Shown piece by piece: positions 15,722-27,479 of a stretch of DNA of 64,000 bases. Numbering within the stretch: position 1 is the stretch's first letter; every line of letters starts with the position of its first letter. Position numbers and translations under genes: made by a program. The notes under the pieces were generated by a model that saw only the letters and a list, made by a program, of their open reading frames with translations, searched no databases and had not been told where the DNA came from. The DNA comes from Cacajao melanocephalus (taxonomy: Eukaryota; Chordata; Mammalia; Primates; Pitheciidae): contig CAUYLG010071568.1 in NCBI GenBank assembly GCA_963573385.1, positions 124,001 through 188,000 of the forward strand. Reading direction: 5' to 3'.

Positions 15722-15907
15722 AGTCAGCCCCCAATACCTGTGGGCTTTGCAGCAGATTCACAGATTCAAACAACCACAGACAGAAACCAGTGGATATGGA
15801 ATGCCAACTCTATGACACAATTTAATATAAAGGACTTGAGCATCCGTAGATTTTGGTAGTGGTGAGGGTCCTAGAATCAATCTTCCGTGGATAAGGAAGG
15901 CTGACTA
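15722..15907. mobile_element. Small non-autonomous DNA transposon with terminal inverted repeats
   Basis: The left end AGTCAGCCCCCAATACCTG and the right end, read in reverse, are near-identical, flanked by TA. This fits a Tigger/pogo-type MITE; the subfamily is not certain. Confidence 0.65.
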
Positions 15908-16197
15908 TACATGTATCTCCTTATCAGCTATTTCTCCTTCCAGTAGAGGATACAGCACCTGTAGACTGGAACATTTACTCACCTGCAGACCAGGACATTT
16001 ACTCACTGCATTTATTCAAGGCCAAGGAATCCGTCTGCCAAAGCTAATTCCAGCTTCACATTAAGAATCTACAACCACACTGAGTCCCAGAGGCCCATCC
16101 TGCAGATTTTGCCCCAGGGATGCTTTCCCAGAACCACCCGCCAGCAGCAGACCAAAAATTCTGTGTTGGAAGGGGAGAATGCTGGGCCACAAGATAC

Positions 16198-16328
16198 CTG
16201 GGAGGGAGCTGCCAGGAGAGGTGGCCACTAAGCGGCTCTGCAGTGTATGCAAGGCACTGGGTGCAGTGCTGCTGGAGACCACTGAAGGGGCTGGGCTGGC
16301 TGAGACTCCACCTTCAGAAGCACTGGAC
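16198..16328 (-). CDS. KANSL3: KANSL3 exon 18 (residues 697-741)
   Basis: It reads SSASEGGVSASPAPSVVSSS to ATSPGSSLP, almost entirely Ser, Ala, Pro and Thr, after acceptor TCTCCAG. The donor is GTATCTT. It is likely disordered. Confidence 0.95.
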
Positions 16329-16715
16329 CTGGAGACAAAGGAAGGAGCTCTGTCATTCCAAGTTCACAGGGCAGCAAGCCCTAGCAACACAGGCAGGGTC
16401 CAGAGTGGGGCCCAGCACGGCTTTAAGCAGCAGACACAAACCAAGAACCTTCAGCTTCTTTGTCCTATTTTCTGAACCTGGCCTCTAGTCTTCTAAAAGT
16501 CCTCAGGACTTACAGCAAAAGCAAGGGAGGCTTTGCAATCTTTAAGTAAAAATGAACTCTGGGTTGACCCAATAACAAGACAAAGATCCTAATCAGAAGG
16601 AAGTCACATTTCCAAAACTGACAGAATCCAGAATCCATCATTTTCCAAAGCACCAAATGAACCAGAAACAGAGTTAAGGGAAAAAAGGAATAGAGACAGA
16701 TGGTCCAACACTCAC

Positions 16716-16794
16716 TTGGCTGTGGTGAGAAGTCCTGTGAGCTCCTTGGCCCCTGCTGAAGCCTGCCCCAGTGTCATGGTGATGGGCTTCCCAC
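16716..16794 (-). CDS. KANSL3: KANSL3 exon 17 (residues 671-697)
   Basis: It reads GKPITMTLGQASAGAKELTG to LLTTA and leaves AA of a Lys codon before GTGAGTG. It is 79 nt with acceptor ATCTGCAG. Confidence 0.95.
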
Positions 16795-17252
16795 CTGCAG
16801 ATGCAAAACAGAAAACCCCGAGGCCCCTGGTCAGTCCTATTTCGCCCCTATGTTTCCAGGTTCCACACTTAGTCTAAATGCAAGATATTATGGACAAAAA
16901 CTGGAAGATGAAAAAACATTAACTATGCTAGAGTAGGGAGAGTTGAGGTTATTTTTTCCTTCTATTTTCTAAACTTCCTTAAATATTCTATATCTTTAAT
17001 TGAAACAAAAAAACAAAATATAGGATGCTTTGAATGATGATGCAGCTTCATCTCATAGTCTGCCTGCCTGCTCCTCATTCAGATGGACCCACTGCCCACT
17101 TTACCCACATGTGCAGCCTTACCCCTTCTTTGCTTCAGGCATCTCTCACAATGAAGCCAAGGCTGACATGCTGGTGAGTGGCCACCAAGGGGCAATGCTG
17201 TGTACCTGGGAAAGCTCAGTCAGTTCTCAATTAAATGTAACGAGAAACTCAC

Positions 17253-17444
17253 CTTCTGGAGCACTTCCTTGGGAAGGAGCACAAGGCCCTCCAGCTGTGT
17301 CTCCTTGGGAGATAAGGGACACCTTAATCTTCGGTCGCTTAGAGGTCTTACTGCCAGGAAGAGGACTCGAGGGATGGTGTCGCTTCAGATGGACCCTAAG
17401 ATCCTCTTTCTCTCCTTCCTCCGCTGGTTCTGATGAAATGGGAA
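17253..17444 (-). CDS. KANSL3: KANSL3 exon 16 (residues 607-671)
   Basis: After CTCTTAG it reads PISSEPAEEGEKEDLRVHLK to PSQGSAPE, finishing with one G before GTGAG. The cluster SKTSKRPKIK (638-647) is a good nuclear-localisation candidate. The exon is compatible in phase with both exon 14 and exon 15. Confidence 0.95.
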
Positions 17445-17499
17445 CTAAGAGATAGAGCTGAGTTGAGATCTCCACAATCCAAAAAAGTGGTATTGACAC

Positions 17500-18480
17500 T
17501 CAGTTAATACCAGCACCAACACTGCCATGTGTAGAACACATAGGAGAACCACCCTATGTACAGGGCCACCCCTCAAAGGAAAGACTGGCCATGCTTCAGG
17601 CCTACTTCACTCAGGCCCCGCCCAATGGGCACCCCACTTTGCCCTTCTTAGAGGATGGTTCCCTTCCCATCCTTCATCCTGCACTGGAGTCGAAAGGGAA
17701 GGGGCCCTGAGTTGGTGGGAATGAAAAGACAGAAGACAGCCTGACCCTGCCCAGCCAAGGCCAATAGCAACAACAACAAAAATAGAGGACTCACCACAAT
17801 GAGTAAACAGTCCTTCCCAGACTCAAAAAAAGTGATCATCTTTCTGTCTCAAGCCCTCCCCACATCATCACACAGTTGGGGACATTAAACATTCTACAAT
17901 AATCCATGGAGGAGCAGGTCATCCAGTCCTCTCTAAAAAAGAGAGTTTTCCAAAAGGCTCTCAAGAGTCCCACCCTACCCTAAGAGCCCAGGGTTGAGGA
18001 TCCACTTGCCAAATGGAGGAAATGAAGAGGACTGTCACCAGGCTGAATACTGGCTTTGAGTAGCTACTAGGAGAGCGAGCACCTCAACCAGGCAACCTCA
18101 CATCTTCTGCTCACAAGTAACAGGGCAACACTGGCCCATGTCACAACCTAGTCCCCAGGTCATGTGTACTAGTACAGATAAAGGCCATCCGTTCACACAT
18201 GGGCTTCCGCTCCCACTGAATCAAACAGGCTCATCATGTATACAGCCAAGCTTTTTGGACTCTTAGATTATCTTTCAAGCTTCCTCAAAGACTCCCTCCT
18301 CTTTAAACCCAGAAGTCCACCCTGGTCCTCTTGTAGCACAGGGAAGCAAAGACTGGGGTGGGGAGGAAGGCAGCAGTCACATGAGGAGGGAGGAGGGGTC
18401 CTGGCATGAGGCCAGTCAGGGCATAACCAGCTAGAAGGATTGCTTAGGGGACAAATGCACTGGCTAAAATCAGAGTAGGA
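17500..18480. other. Intron stretch without recognised features
   Basis: Between exons 15 and 16. No repeat or additional exon was recognised. Confidence 0.5.
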
Positions 18481-18549
18481 AGGAGGGTGGAGAGGAAAGT
18501 AGTTTCAGGTTCTATGTTGATATGTGGCTGGTGGGCTTACAGCCACCAG

Positions 18550-18870
18550 ATAAACACAGGACAAGAGGCAGGGAGAAAAACACACAAGGAAACTGAGACT
18601 CACAGACATACAAAAAAGCAGCAGAGCCAAAGCCACAGTGAAAGAAAGAACCACACTAAGAGACAAAAAAGAAAACACCATGAGAAGCAAACAGAAGAAT
18701 GGAAAAAGGGCAAAGCCTACAGAATAAGCAAAAGTGGTCAGCAAAACAAAAGAATACAAAGAGAGAAAAGAACAGGAGGAAACCAAACTGAGGCAGATGA
18801 GAGGCAGAGATGGAAAAGAAATAAGGGGGTGAGGAGCAGAATGCAGTGGACGAGTAGGCGAGAAAGAGTA
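18550..18870 (-). promoter_or_regulatory. Pyrimidine-rich intronic tract downstream of the cassette exon
   Basis: The plus strand is strongly purine-rich (many GAAA, AGAC and AAGA runs), so the KANSL3 pre-mRNA has about 320 nt of CU-rich sequence just after exon 15. Such tracts bind PTB-type repressors in other genes; a role here is inference. The purine bias also removes stop codons on the plus strand and creates a 182-codon spurious frame. Confidence 0.4.
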
Positions 18871-18878
18871 ATACTCAC

Positions 18879-18956
18879 CAAAGAGACAGGAGGAGGTGCC
18901 AGGAGGAAGAGCTTTCCTCACCAGCATATTTTGTTTCAGAAAAGCAGCAAACTGTG
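18879..18956 (-). CDS. KANSL3: KANSL3 exon 15, in-frame cassette exon of 26 codons
   Basis: With acceptor CATTCCAG (AG at 18957-18958) and donor GTGAGT (18873-18878), the exon is 78 nt and keeps the frame, adding AQFAAFLKQNMLVRKALPP to CLF. I recall this segment as part of known KANSL3 isoforms, but not in every one. A second AG three codon-positions nearer (CACAG) would break the frame and is unlikely. A CU-rich intron tract follows on the transcript. Confidence 0.85.
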
Positions 18957-18999
18957 CTGGAATGAATCAGAAAGAATTATAGAATCACAGCCAGTCAGA

Positions 19000-20440
19000 G
19001 AAGGGAGAAAAAGAGAGGGAATAAGAAAAACATGAAAAGGTTGTAGAAAATGGCCAACAGGGGCTCCTTCTGAAATTACCGCATGGTAACCTGACTCTTC
19101 CATGAAGCAGGTTTGTAAAAGCATCTAAAACTGAATAGTACTACCTGCCTCATGGGGCCATGCCAAAACTCAACAAACTACAGCAAGGTGAGTGACATGA
19201 AGAGGGTATGGCACACAGCAAGGACTCCAAATATGCTGGCTATTAGCATTCCTTGTTTGCCCATCAGCTCTGCTAAGCCAGGTTCTAAAACTGCTACTTT
19301 CCCCCATGACACCCTGGGTCCCCATTTCAAACCCAGCTCACCAATCAGCCTTCCAAAACTCCTTAGATTCTCAACCAATCACCCCCTCCGGAAGCAGAGC
19401 AGACCACCAGCTCAGTCTTCATCAAAAGTCTAAGGACACACTGCCCACACGGGACTTGGCTCTGGCCACCACTCATGAAGATCCATGGCAGAGCATCTGT
19501 GCAGACCCTCGAGGCCTGGCCTCATTTCTCAACTTCTCCCATCCACTCACACTTCTACTCCTTGTTAGTACCATCCTCTTACAAGCAAACTCACAAGAGC
19601 TCTGGGTTTTGGTTCTGATCCTTTGGTTCCACTAAAAGAAACACAGGGAAAGTAGGTAGATGAGCCTCCTATCCCCTCCATATCTGTCTGCCAGACAGCC
19701 ACCTCCAGCTGCTGCCTCTTCCCAGGCACCCCCATTTCTGAGAAGCCCAGGCGACACATGCTCCTGGACACATCGTCAAGCATCAATGCCCAAGAGGCCT
19801 TACCTCAAGGCCACCCAAGTGGATCAATGTGGTGGAAGGAGGACAGAGCCACTGTTTTTTCTTTCCCTACCCAATGAACTCTCCCTTTTCTATAGCTCCT
19901 TGCACTCACAGCTCTCCAAACTCTTACTTTCAACCACATGAATACTTTCCAGCCTCATCTGAAACCTACCTGCAGAGAACGCTGATAAACTTCACTAAAA
20001 GTCTCAGTGTGGGAATCTTAACACTTCAAGGGTCAAACAAAGAAAAGGCATGATGCCAGGTGAGTTGCCCTAGAATCTGATGAATAAAATCCATCATCCA
20101 GTACATATGATTGGAGAGCCCTGACTAGAGGAGTGGCTGGCAAGGCCTGGAACAAGACGTACTTCTCCAATTAGTAGGCAGAAAAAAGTCAGGTGTTCAT
20201 GAAGCCTAGCCTCCCCAGAACAGCAAGACAAAGCTATAACTAATGATCACAAAGCCCCACTAATTCAGAGACCTTGGCATTCATTTCAATAATTAATTTT
20301 GAATTTTGCCTGCACAGAAATGTGAGAAAGGATGCCTCTCGCATCCCCCTGAAAAAAGGTGTAGGTATCAATACTGTGTAACTGCCATGTGACATGAACT
20401 ACAGCAGACAGACCCAAGAGGGGCAACTGGCCAGGTGCCT
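19000..20440. other. Intron 14 stretch, mostly unassigned
   Basis: A faint MIR tail lies at about 19135-19250. Otherwise unique-looking, without an exon I can support. Confidence 0.5.
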
Positions 20441-20444
20441 ATAC

Positions 20445-20601
20445 CTTGAGCTTGTTTGTGGGTCAGCACAGCTTCTGTCCGCTGCACATGTCTCTTCAGC
20501 AGCTGAGAGCTTCCAATCTGACTGGACTTCTGGGCAGAGGTCACTGTGGTCACTTTGGTTTTGGGACTGGAGGTGGGGCTGCTGGACACACTGGAGAGAT
20601 C
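20445..20601 (-). CDS. KANSL3: KANSL3 exon 14 (residues 529-581)
   Basis: It starts [17 protein letters not shown] after acceptor TTACTTAG and ends LTHKQAQ plus one G before donor GTATAGG. The Ser/Thr density suggests a disordered, modifiable segment. It can splice in frame either to the cassette exon at 18879 or directly to 17444. Confidence 0.95.
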
Positions 20602-20800
20602 CTAAGTAAGGTGAGAATGCCGAGAGATGAGCCAATGTTATTAGGATCTGACTATCAGTTGGCATGTCCCTCTGGAATTCCCCTTGTAATAATTCATAGG
20701 CACATGGCACTAACAAGACACAGGAATCCCCAGGAAATTAAGGAAACAACTCTGTGGTGCTGATTCCCCAGCAAAAGCGCCCCCTCTCTGCTCACACTAC

Positions 20801-21001
20801 CTCTGAGCCTGAGGGCGAGGCAGGCAGTTTGGTGGCTGGAGAGGCAGGTCGACTGCCCCGCTCAGGGACTTCAAAGGCCAAGTCTCTGCGGGCCACGTCG
20901 CGGGGCTTCTTCTTCTTCTCCGCATCCTGATCCCGAGGTTCAGAGCCCATGTGACCCTCAGCACGAGTGAGCACTCCAGTCAGAAAGTCCACAATCTCAT
21001 C
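20801..21001 (-). CDS. KANSL3: KANSL3 exon 13 (residues 462-528)
   Basis: It reads [16 protein letters not shown] to LPASPSGSE, 67 codons. The stretch [13 protein letters not shown] (about 489-501) is strongly basic and resembles a bipartite nuclear-localisation signal. The Ser/Pro-rich tail begins here. Confidence 0.95.
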
Positions 21002-21441
21002 CTAGTGTAGAGAGGAGCCAACCAACGCCTTTTAGTTCTCATCTGGAGAACAGGAACCTCTCATATAGTTTCCAACTAAAATAGACTCCCCTCCCCCTCA
21101 GCTCTGGCATCCGGATGTGCCAGTCCTTCTGCACTCAAACAAAGCCTAGCACAAATCCCAGGCTTCCGAGCAACTGTGGTTCAAGAAGACCACCAAGTGC
21201 CTTTGTCAGGAGGAGTTCTAGGGTGGTCACACTCCACCACTTTTCTAACACTCTTCCTCCAGATGCTTTGCTTACATTAGTTCACCACTCTCGTTTTTCT
21301 TTTCTTTGCTTATGACTGAGATCTATCAGAGGCCCCAGTGGAGGCCTTCAGAGCCAAAGAGGCCACTACCAAAAAGACCAAACCTAAAAGGCTATGGAAA
21401 GGCAAGCCTAGCTGAGAAAAGCACACAAAACAACTGTTTAC

Positions 21442-21505
21442 CTGAATACATCTGTCCACCATGCTCTGAGTCAACCCTTCTGATTTCTTCTTTGCTTTGC
21501 TTATT
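21442..21505 (-). CDS. KANSL3: KANSL3 exon 12 (residues 440-461)
   Basis: A small 64-nt exon reading ISKAKKKSEGLTQSMVDRCIQ after the A that completes Arg440. The KAKKK cluster could serve as part of a nuclear-localisation signal. The donor is GTAAAC. Confidence 0.95.
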
Positions 21506-21624
21506 CTAAGAAACAAAAAGGATGACATGTTTACTTCTTAAACATTCCATGGCATCCTATGAAAATATGAATGTATTTCTTTTCTGAGTTGCTTACTTTC
21601 TCGGCCCAGAAGGAGGGCCATGAT

Positions 21625-22095
21625 AAGTCTTAGGCAGGTAATGCAACCTCTCTAAACCTGTTTCCACATCTGCAAAATGGGGAAACATAACATCTCATTC
21701 ATGGAGTTGTGGGGATTAAACAAAATAACATATGTAAAGAAACTGACCAGGCATGGTGGCTCACACCTGTAACCTCAGGACTTTGGGAGGCTGAGGTGGG
21801 CGGATCACCCGAGGTCAGGAGTTCAAGACTAGCCTGGCCAACATGATGAAACCTGGTCTCTACCAAAAATATGAAAATTAGCTGGGCGTGGTGGCGGGTG
21901 CCATGCCTGTAATCCCAGCTACTCAGGAGGCTGAAGCATGAGAATCGCTTGAACCTAAGAGATGGAGGTTTTAGGGAGCTGAGATCACACCAGTGCACTC
22001 CAGCCTGGGCAACAAGAGCAATTTCCATCTCAAAGAAAAAAAAAAAGGAAAAAAAAAAAGAAGGCAAGCACAATGCCCAGGACAGTCCACTCCAG
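21625..22095 (+). repeat. MIR element interrupted by an Alu
   Basis: MIR core at 21625-21742 resumes with GCACAATGCCCAGGACAG after the Alu. Confidence 0.65.
21744..22062 (+). repeat. Alu
   Basis: Full-length Alu inserted in the MIR, with a long interrupted A tail. Confidence 0.95.
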
Positions 22096-22129
22096 AATTC
22101 CTATACTTACAACTTAATAGATTCACTCT

Positions 22130-22222
22130 ATCCAGAACCTGGGAGGTGGAAGTTGCAGTGAGCTGAGATTGTACCACTGCACTCCAGTCTGGGTGACAGA
22201 GACACTCCATCTCAAAAAAAAA
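22130..22222 (+). repeat. Alu 3' fragment
   Basis: Only the last part of the right monomer and the A tail are present. Confidence 0.85.
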
Positions 22223-22224
22223 TT

Positions 22225-22545
22225 CAAGGTCGTTAAAGACAAAGATGGAGGAACCCTATCAAATTAAAGGAGACCAAGGAGACATGGCAACTAAATCCAA
22301 GTGCGACCCTAGGCTGGATGCTGGACCAGAAGAACATTAGGAAAACAACTGATGAAATGTGAGTCTGTATATTAGATAACAGTATCATGTCGATGTTAAT
22401 TTCTTAATTTTGTGAATTACACTTTGGCTATGTAAGATGTTTAACATTTATAAAATCAGGTGAAGGGTATACGGGAATTTTTTTGTACTTGTGTTGTAAC
22501 TTTTTATAAATCTGAAATTTTAAATATTAAAAAAGATTTTTTTTT
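22225..22545 (+). repeat. L1M 3' UTR fragment
   Basis: Contains AGGAGACCAAGGAGACATGG and GTGAAGGGTATACGGG, typical of old L1 3' ends. Confidence 0.75.
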
Positions 22546-22652
22546 AATGCTCTCTTTTAACTGAACCAGATTGGTCTATAGTTACATTACCAGCTTACAG
22601 GCATTTCTAACTATAACACAGTTCTCTTGCAGCTCTGGGACAATCTACCCAC

Positions 22653-22810
22653 CTGAGATTATCATCAGCTCCCCCAACCACCACCAAGCTGTTCTCAGCT
22701 CGAATCTTCTCCCGAAAGTCCTCCATGGCTTCAGGGTGACACTGAAGGGAATTCTGACCAATGACAAAGAGGACTGGAGTCTTCATATCCAAGAGGGGAT
22801 CATCTACATC
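22653..22810 (-). CDS. KANSL3: KANSL3 exon 11 (residues 388-440)
   Basis: It reads [18 protein letters not shown] onward to [12 protein letters not shown] and leaves AG of an Arg codon before donor [17 protein letters not shown] sequence followed by a late GADxx loop is the standard end of an alpha/beta hydrolase, where the catalytic Asp and His usually lie. Here the loop reads GGADDN, with no His at the usual place. Confidence 0.95.
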
Positions 22811-22981
22811 CTAAAACAGGTACAGGTTTTAGAACTGGCTTCTTCATATTCACAAAGCACTGACCTGGAAACTCCATTCAGGAGGATCAGCCATGCAACT
22901 CAGTCAGCCTCAGCATCAGCTTGGACGAGGCATGCACTCCCGCTGCCAATGACCCAGCACTCAGCTTCACCACATTCTTAC

Positions 22982-23056
22982 CCCTCTGGGGCCATCCACG
23001 GTAAATAGAGGAAACCCAAGGCAGACAACTGCAGTGACGTACTCCATCACTGACAC
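22982..23056 (-). CDS. KANSL3: KANSL3 exon 10 (residues 363-387)
   Basis: It reads [18 protein letters not shown] then TVDGPRG, 25 codons, between acceptor TTTACAG and donor GTAAG. The strand [10 protein letters not shown] is typical of the core sheet after the nucleophile elbow. Confidence 0.95.
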
Positions 23057-23099
23057 CTGTAAATAACAGCAGCACAGTTTGTCTAAAGGTCAACTGAGT

Positions 23100-23810
23100 T
23101 TATGGCACCTCAGCCTACCCAGAATCCAAGAGTGGTCCAGACCCACCAGACAGTCTCACCTCTTCCTTCCTTGTCCTAATACTGGGTGCATCTTCTGCCA
23201 CAACGGCAGCAGTAAGAGCGCAAGACACAAGGTATGTCATCCCACAAGCAGCCACTACCTAGAGAACCAAGGCCCCAAGAGGACCCCAGCAGGTGGCTGA
23301 ACCATTAGATAGAAGGTTTAGTATTCCTATCCCGTCAACCTCCTCAACTAGAGCCCTCTTGCTACATTTTTCCCCACAAATGGTAAGTATAGTCAGGAGA
23401 ACACAATGTTGCCATTAACCCTTAAGTGAAAAAAAATTTCTCTCTGTTGAACTTAATGGATAGCTACCAGACATCCTAGATTTCTTGGAGCAACTGCTAA
23501 GGCCCACCACTTGAAGCAGGGACTACAGGGAGATAACCCTTCCTCTCACAGCTATCATATTTGATTGGACTGCATAAAGCAAAATCAAGGCTATGGACAC
23601 ATTAGGGACACTTATACAAACTGAAAAACATACAAATGTTTGTAAAATACTAAAAGATTCCTTGATGTCTTGGAAAGGGACTGAAATGAACACAGCATCA
23701 AATTCCAGTGCTATTAATATTTGCCAGCTACAATTATTGTTATTTTTCTAAGTAGAAGAATGGTATAGTACTTATGTTTAGAGAAAAAAATGGATTTTAC
23801 AGATATATGC
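23100..23810. other. Intron 9 stretch without recognised features
   Basis: No repeat or exon recognised. A short (TA)n lies at 23815-23829. Confidence 0.5.
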
Positions 23811-24015
23811 TAAAATATATATATATATAAGTAAAAATGCTATGATATTTGGAATTTTCTTCAAAATAATCTGGGGGAGAAAGAAAATGAGCAGGGTAAG
23901 ATGAAACAAGCCCAGCCAAGAGCTGATTACTGGTAAAGCTGGGTAAGGGTCCCAAAGGTTTATTATACTAAACCTGCTTTTGTTTCTGCTTAAAGTTTTC
24001 CTCAATAAAGTTAAA
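23810..24015 (+). repeat. L1 3' end fragment
   Basis: Resembles the L1M 3' UTR (TTCAAAATAATCTGGGGGAG, then an end near AATAAAGTTAAAA). Confidence 0.65.
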
Positions 24016-24054
24016 AAATTTTTCAACAACATTTGTCTTCTACAGTTTAAAACG

Positions 24055-24140
24055 CAATTATATAGGTAAAGTATCTAATGCAGTGCCTGAAACATAGTAA
24101 AGGACTCAATGGTAGCTATCGTGAGTAGTAGCAGTAGTAT
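24055..24140 (+). repeat. MIR 3' fragment
   Basis: GCAGTGCCTGAAACATAGTA and the CTCAATGGTAGCTAT tail are MIR-like. Confidence 0.6.
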
Positions 24141-24182
24141 TCCATCCCAGGACAACCTCCAAATAAGACAGAAATTACTTAC

Positions 24183-24254
24183 ATGACAGGCCACCAAAGC
24201 TCCTGTGTTCCAGCCAATCAAGATAATGGGTTTGTGTGGGAAATGGCTGTGAAT
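24183..24254 (-). CDS. KANSL3: KANSL3 exon 9 (residues 339-362), nucleophile-elbow motif
   Basis: This 24-codon exon reads [20 protein letters not shown] and ends VACH. The strand-turn-helix G352-W-N354-T-G356 occupies the place of the Gly-x-Ser-x-Gly nucleophile elbow in alpha/beta hydrolases, with Asn where the catalytic Ser would be. This suggests a non-catalytic, structural domain. Confidence 0.95.
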
Positions 24255-24360
24255 CTTCATAGGAAGAGAAAGACGACAGTAAGACAGGAGGCCAAAGATG
24301 GGTGCAGAACAAGCCCAGAATGCTGAGTGTGTCACAACGAACTGAAATAGGGGCACTCAC

Positions 24361-24462
24361 CTCCAGCACTTTGCTTCTCACTGCCCCAATCATATGCTCG
24401 AGACACTGCAGAACTCCTACCCCAATGCCACTGTTCAGCAGATGGGTGGCTACAGGGATGAC
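24361..24462 (-). CDS. KANSL3: KANSL3 exon 8 (residues 305-338)
   Basis: It encodes VIPVATHLLNSGIGVGVLQC to RSKVLE, 34 codons in phase 0 at both ends. The acceptor is CCTTCAG and the donor GTGAGTG. Confidence 0.95.
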
Positions 24463-24687
24463 CTGAAGGAAAGAAGTAGCACCCACGCCGGCAGAGATCA
24501 GTTTCAAATCTTTCCATTCTGTTTAACCTACCCTAAATCCTTTCAACCTTGGAATTCCACATAAAAGAAGGGTTAGGGGAGGCTCCACATTCAAGTTATC
24601 CATTTTGATCCCCTCCCACATATTCTCCTCAGTCCTCCAGGACTATATTTCCGGCCAGGAGGGAGTTCCTCTTGCCCCTACACATAC

Positions 24688-24804
24688 CTTGCCTAAGCAG
24701 GAGAGCTGAGATTGCCAGAATCGGTGGCGGCGCGAAGTGGGAAACACAGAGCTGGAGGGACCAGAGGAAGCGATGAGAATCAGCGGGGAGCCAGGGAGTT
24801 TGCT
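24688..24804 (-). CDS. KANSL3: KANSL3 exon 7 (residues 266-304)
   Basis: It reads [20 protein letters not shown] onward to SQLSCLGK, 39 codons, with acceptor TTCTCTTCAG and donor GTATGTG. The hydrophobic strand LILIASSG looks like an early beta strand of the alpha/beta-hydrolase fold. Confidence 0.95.
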
Positions 24805-24963
24805 CTGAAGAGAAGAATCCCACCCAAAAACCAGTGAGTGAGAAGTGCTCTTCCATGAAATTCCAAGTATCCCAATACCTTTCTCATCCCAACCAATGCT
24901 CCTTTACTTGTGAAATTATGTTAAGCACCATACAAAACAAATTATTAATAATAGTTAAAGAAG

Positions 24964-25260
24964 CTGGCCAGGTATGCTGGTTCACATCTGCAATCCCAGC
25001 ACTTCGGGAGGCCAAGGCAGACAGAGATCACCTAAGGTTAGGAGTTCGACACCAGCCTGGCCGACATAGTGAAATTCCATCTCTACTAAAAACACAAAAA
25101 TTAGCCAGCCATGGTGACACATGCCTGTAATCTCAGCTACTCAGGAGGCTGAGGCAGGAGAAGTGCTTGAACCCAAGACGCGGAGGTTGCAGTGAGCCGA
25201 GATTGCACCACTGCACTCCAGCCTGGGCAACAGAGTCAGATTCTGTCTCAAAAAAAAAAG
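24964..25260 (+). repeat. Alu
   Basis: Full-length; GTTAAAGAAGC is duplicated at the flanks. Confidence 0.95.
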
Positions 25261-25355
25261 AAGTTAAAGAAGCCATTTATCCTCCTGCCAAGGTTCTAAG
25301 GCTTGAGTCTAAATTTTGTATGTGCCACTGTTAAGTCCTGAGCCATCCAACTTAC

Positions 25356-25487
25356 TGGTTTGTTATGAGAAAGCACCCCCACAGCAGGGTCCCAGGGCCT
25401 CTTCAGTAGGAGAGATAAGGCCTCAGCTCCTGCGGCCCCAGTCTTCGTGTTGGATGACACAAGCATCCGGTCAATCAAGGTTGGGAT
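25356..25487 (-). CDS. KANSL3: KANSL3 exon 6 (residues 222-265)
   Basis: It begins [17 protein letters not shown] after CATAG and ends VGVLSHNKP at donor GTAAGT, 44 whole codons. This is where the alpha/beta-hydrolase-like region starts. Confidence 0.95.
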
Positions 25488-25923
25488 CTATGAAGAAGAA
25501 AGAGCAAAGATGATTCCAGTGTGAAACAGGAGACATTCCACCACCAGCAATCAAGCAGGAGAACAGAGCCCCACTAAGAGCCACAGACAGACTTCAACCA
25601 AGCCTCTGAAAACCTCCTCAGGAGCAAGAGAATATATAAATGAATGGCAGATAAGTATGCTCCCACCATGAAAAGTGAATAGGTACAATCATTTGGAAAG
25701 CAGTCTGGATATGCAGCAAGTGACTTAAATGTATTCTCATCCCTCTTCCAAATGTTTTTACTTCTGAGAACCTTTCCAAAGAAAATGTATCAGAAACAAA
25801 AACACACACAAAAGAATGGGGAGAGTCATGCACAGAGACAGATTCACTGTGAATAATAACTGTGAAAAGCAATTTAATATATATGTATATATAAGGGAGT
25901 AGTTAAGTCAACTATCTACCTAA

Positions 25924-26270
<347 letters not shown>

Positions 26271-26367
26271 TTTCAAATATTTAGAAGAATTTACAAGAAC
26301 ATACAGAAATAATTTTGCTAAAATGTTACAGGTAAAATAGAAAATAAAAATATTATCTCTACTCACA

Positions 26368-26700
<333 letters not shown>

Positions 26701-26724
26701 TCAGAAAAAAAGACTGTAAGAAAA

Positions 26725-26900
26725 TACGCTGCACGCCTGTAGTACCAGCTACTCAGGAGGCTGAGGCATGAGAATCACTTGAACCCAGGAGGCAGGGGCT
26801 GCAGTAAGCCAAGATCGTGCCACTGCACTCCAGCCTGGGCAACAGAGGGAGACTCTGTCTCAAAAAAAAAAAAGAAAGAAAGAAAGAAAGAAAAGAGAAA
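26725..26900 (+). repeat. Alu 3' fragment with (GAAA)n tail
   Basis: Right part of an Alu ending in AAAGAAAGAAAG. Confidence 0.88.
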
Positions 26901-27479
26901 AATATGCCAAAATGTTCATAATGATCTCTATGGAGTTATGGGTGACTTTTCCTTTACAGATTTCTATGTTCCCTAAATTTCCTCAATGAGTATCAGTTGA
27001 TTTTATAATTTTTTTAAATCTCCATTTTCTTCTAGAGTACTGCCTTCAAGCCTCGGTGTACTAAAGAAATCTGTTATTATGTCCAAAAAAATATACTCTG
27101 CTATACTACGTACAGTGTACTTTATCTCATGTTCTGTTTACTATCTACTAGAAATGTGATATTACAGATATGCAAATATAGGTTTCAGATATGTTGATGC
27201 TTACACTGAGAAGAAATATCTGCGAATTCCATGCTACCCACAAAAGGTCAAAATGACCTAGGGGAAAGGAAAAATGTTTAAATATTAGAGGTAGTTTTCA
27301 GAAAAACAAAAAAGTTTTGAAAAATTGGAAAATAAAAAGCACTACAGTTTGATGCAAGTTGTAAAACTCCAAAAATAGCAGAAGATAAGTGGCTCCTTAA
27401 TTTAAAAACAGAGACACTAAAAGGATTTCTGCATGATAAATTAGAGGAATACAACTATTAGACTTAGTTTAACTCAGGA

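Noticed and set aside
18487..19035. 182-codon plus-strand open frame, rich in Lys, Arg and Glu
   Set aside because: It lies in a purine-rich tract antisense to KANSL3, where stop codons are rare by composition. It has no domain and no promoter, and it overlaps the cassette exon on the other strand.
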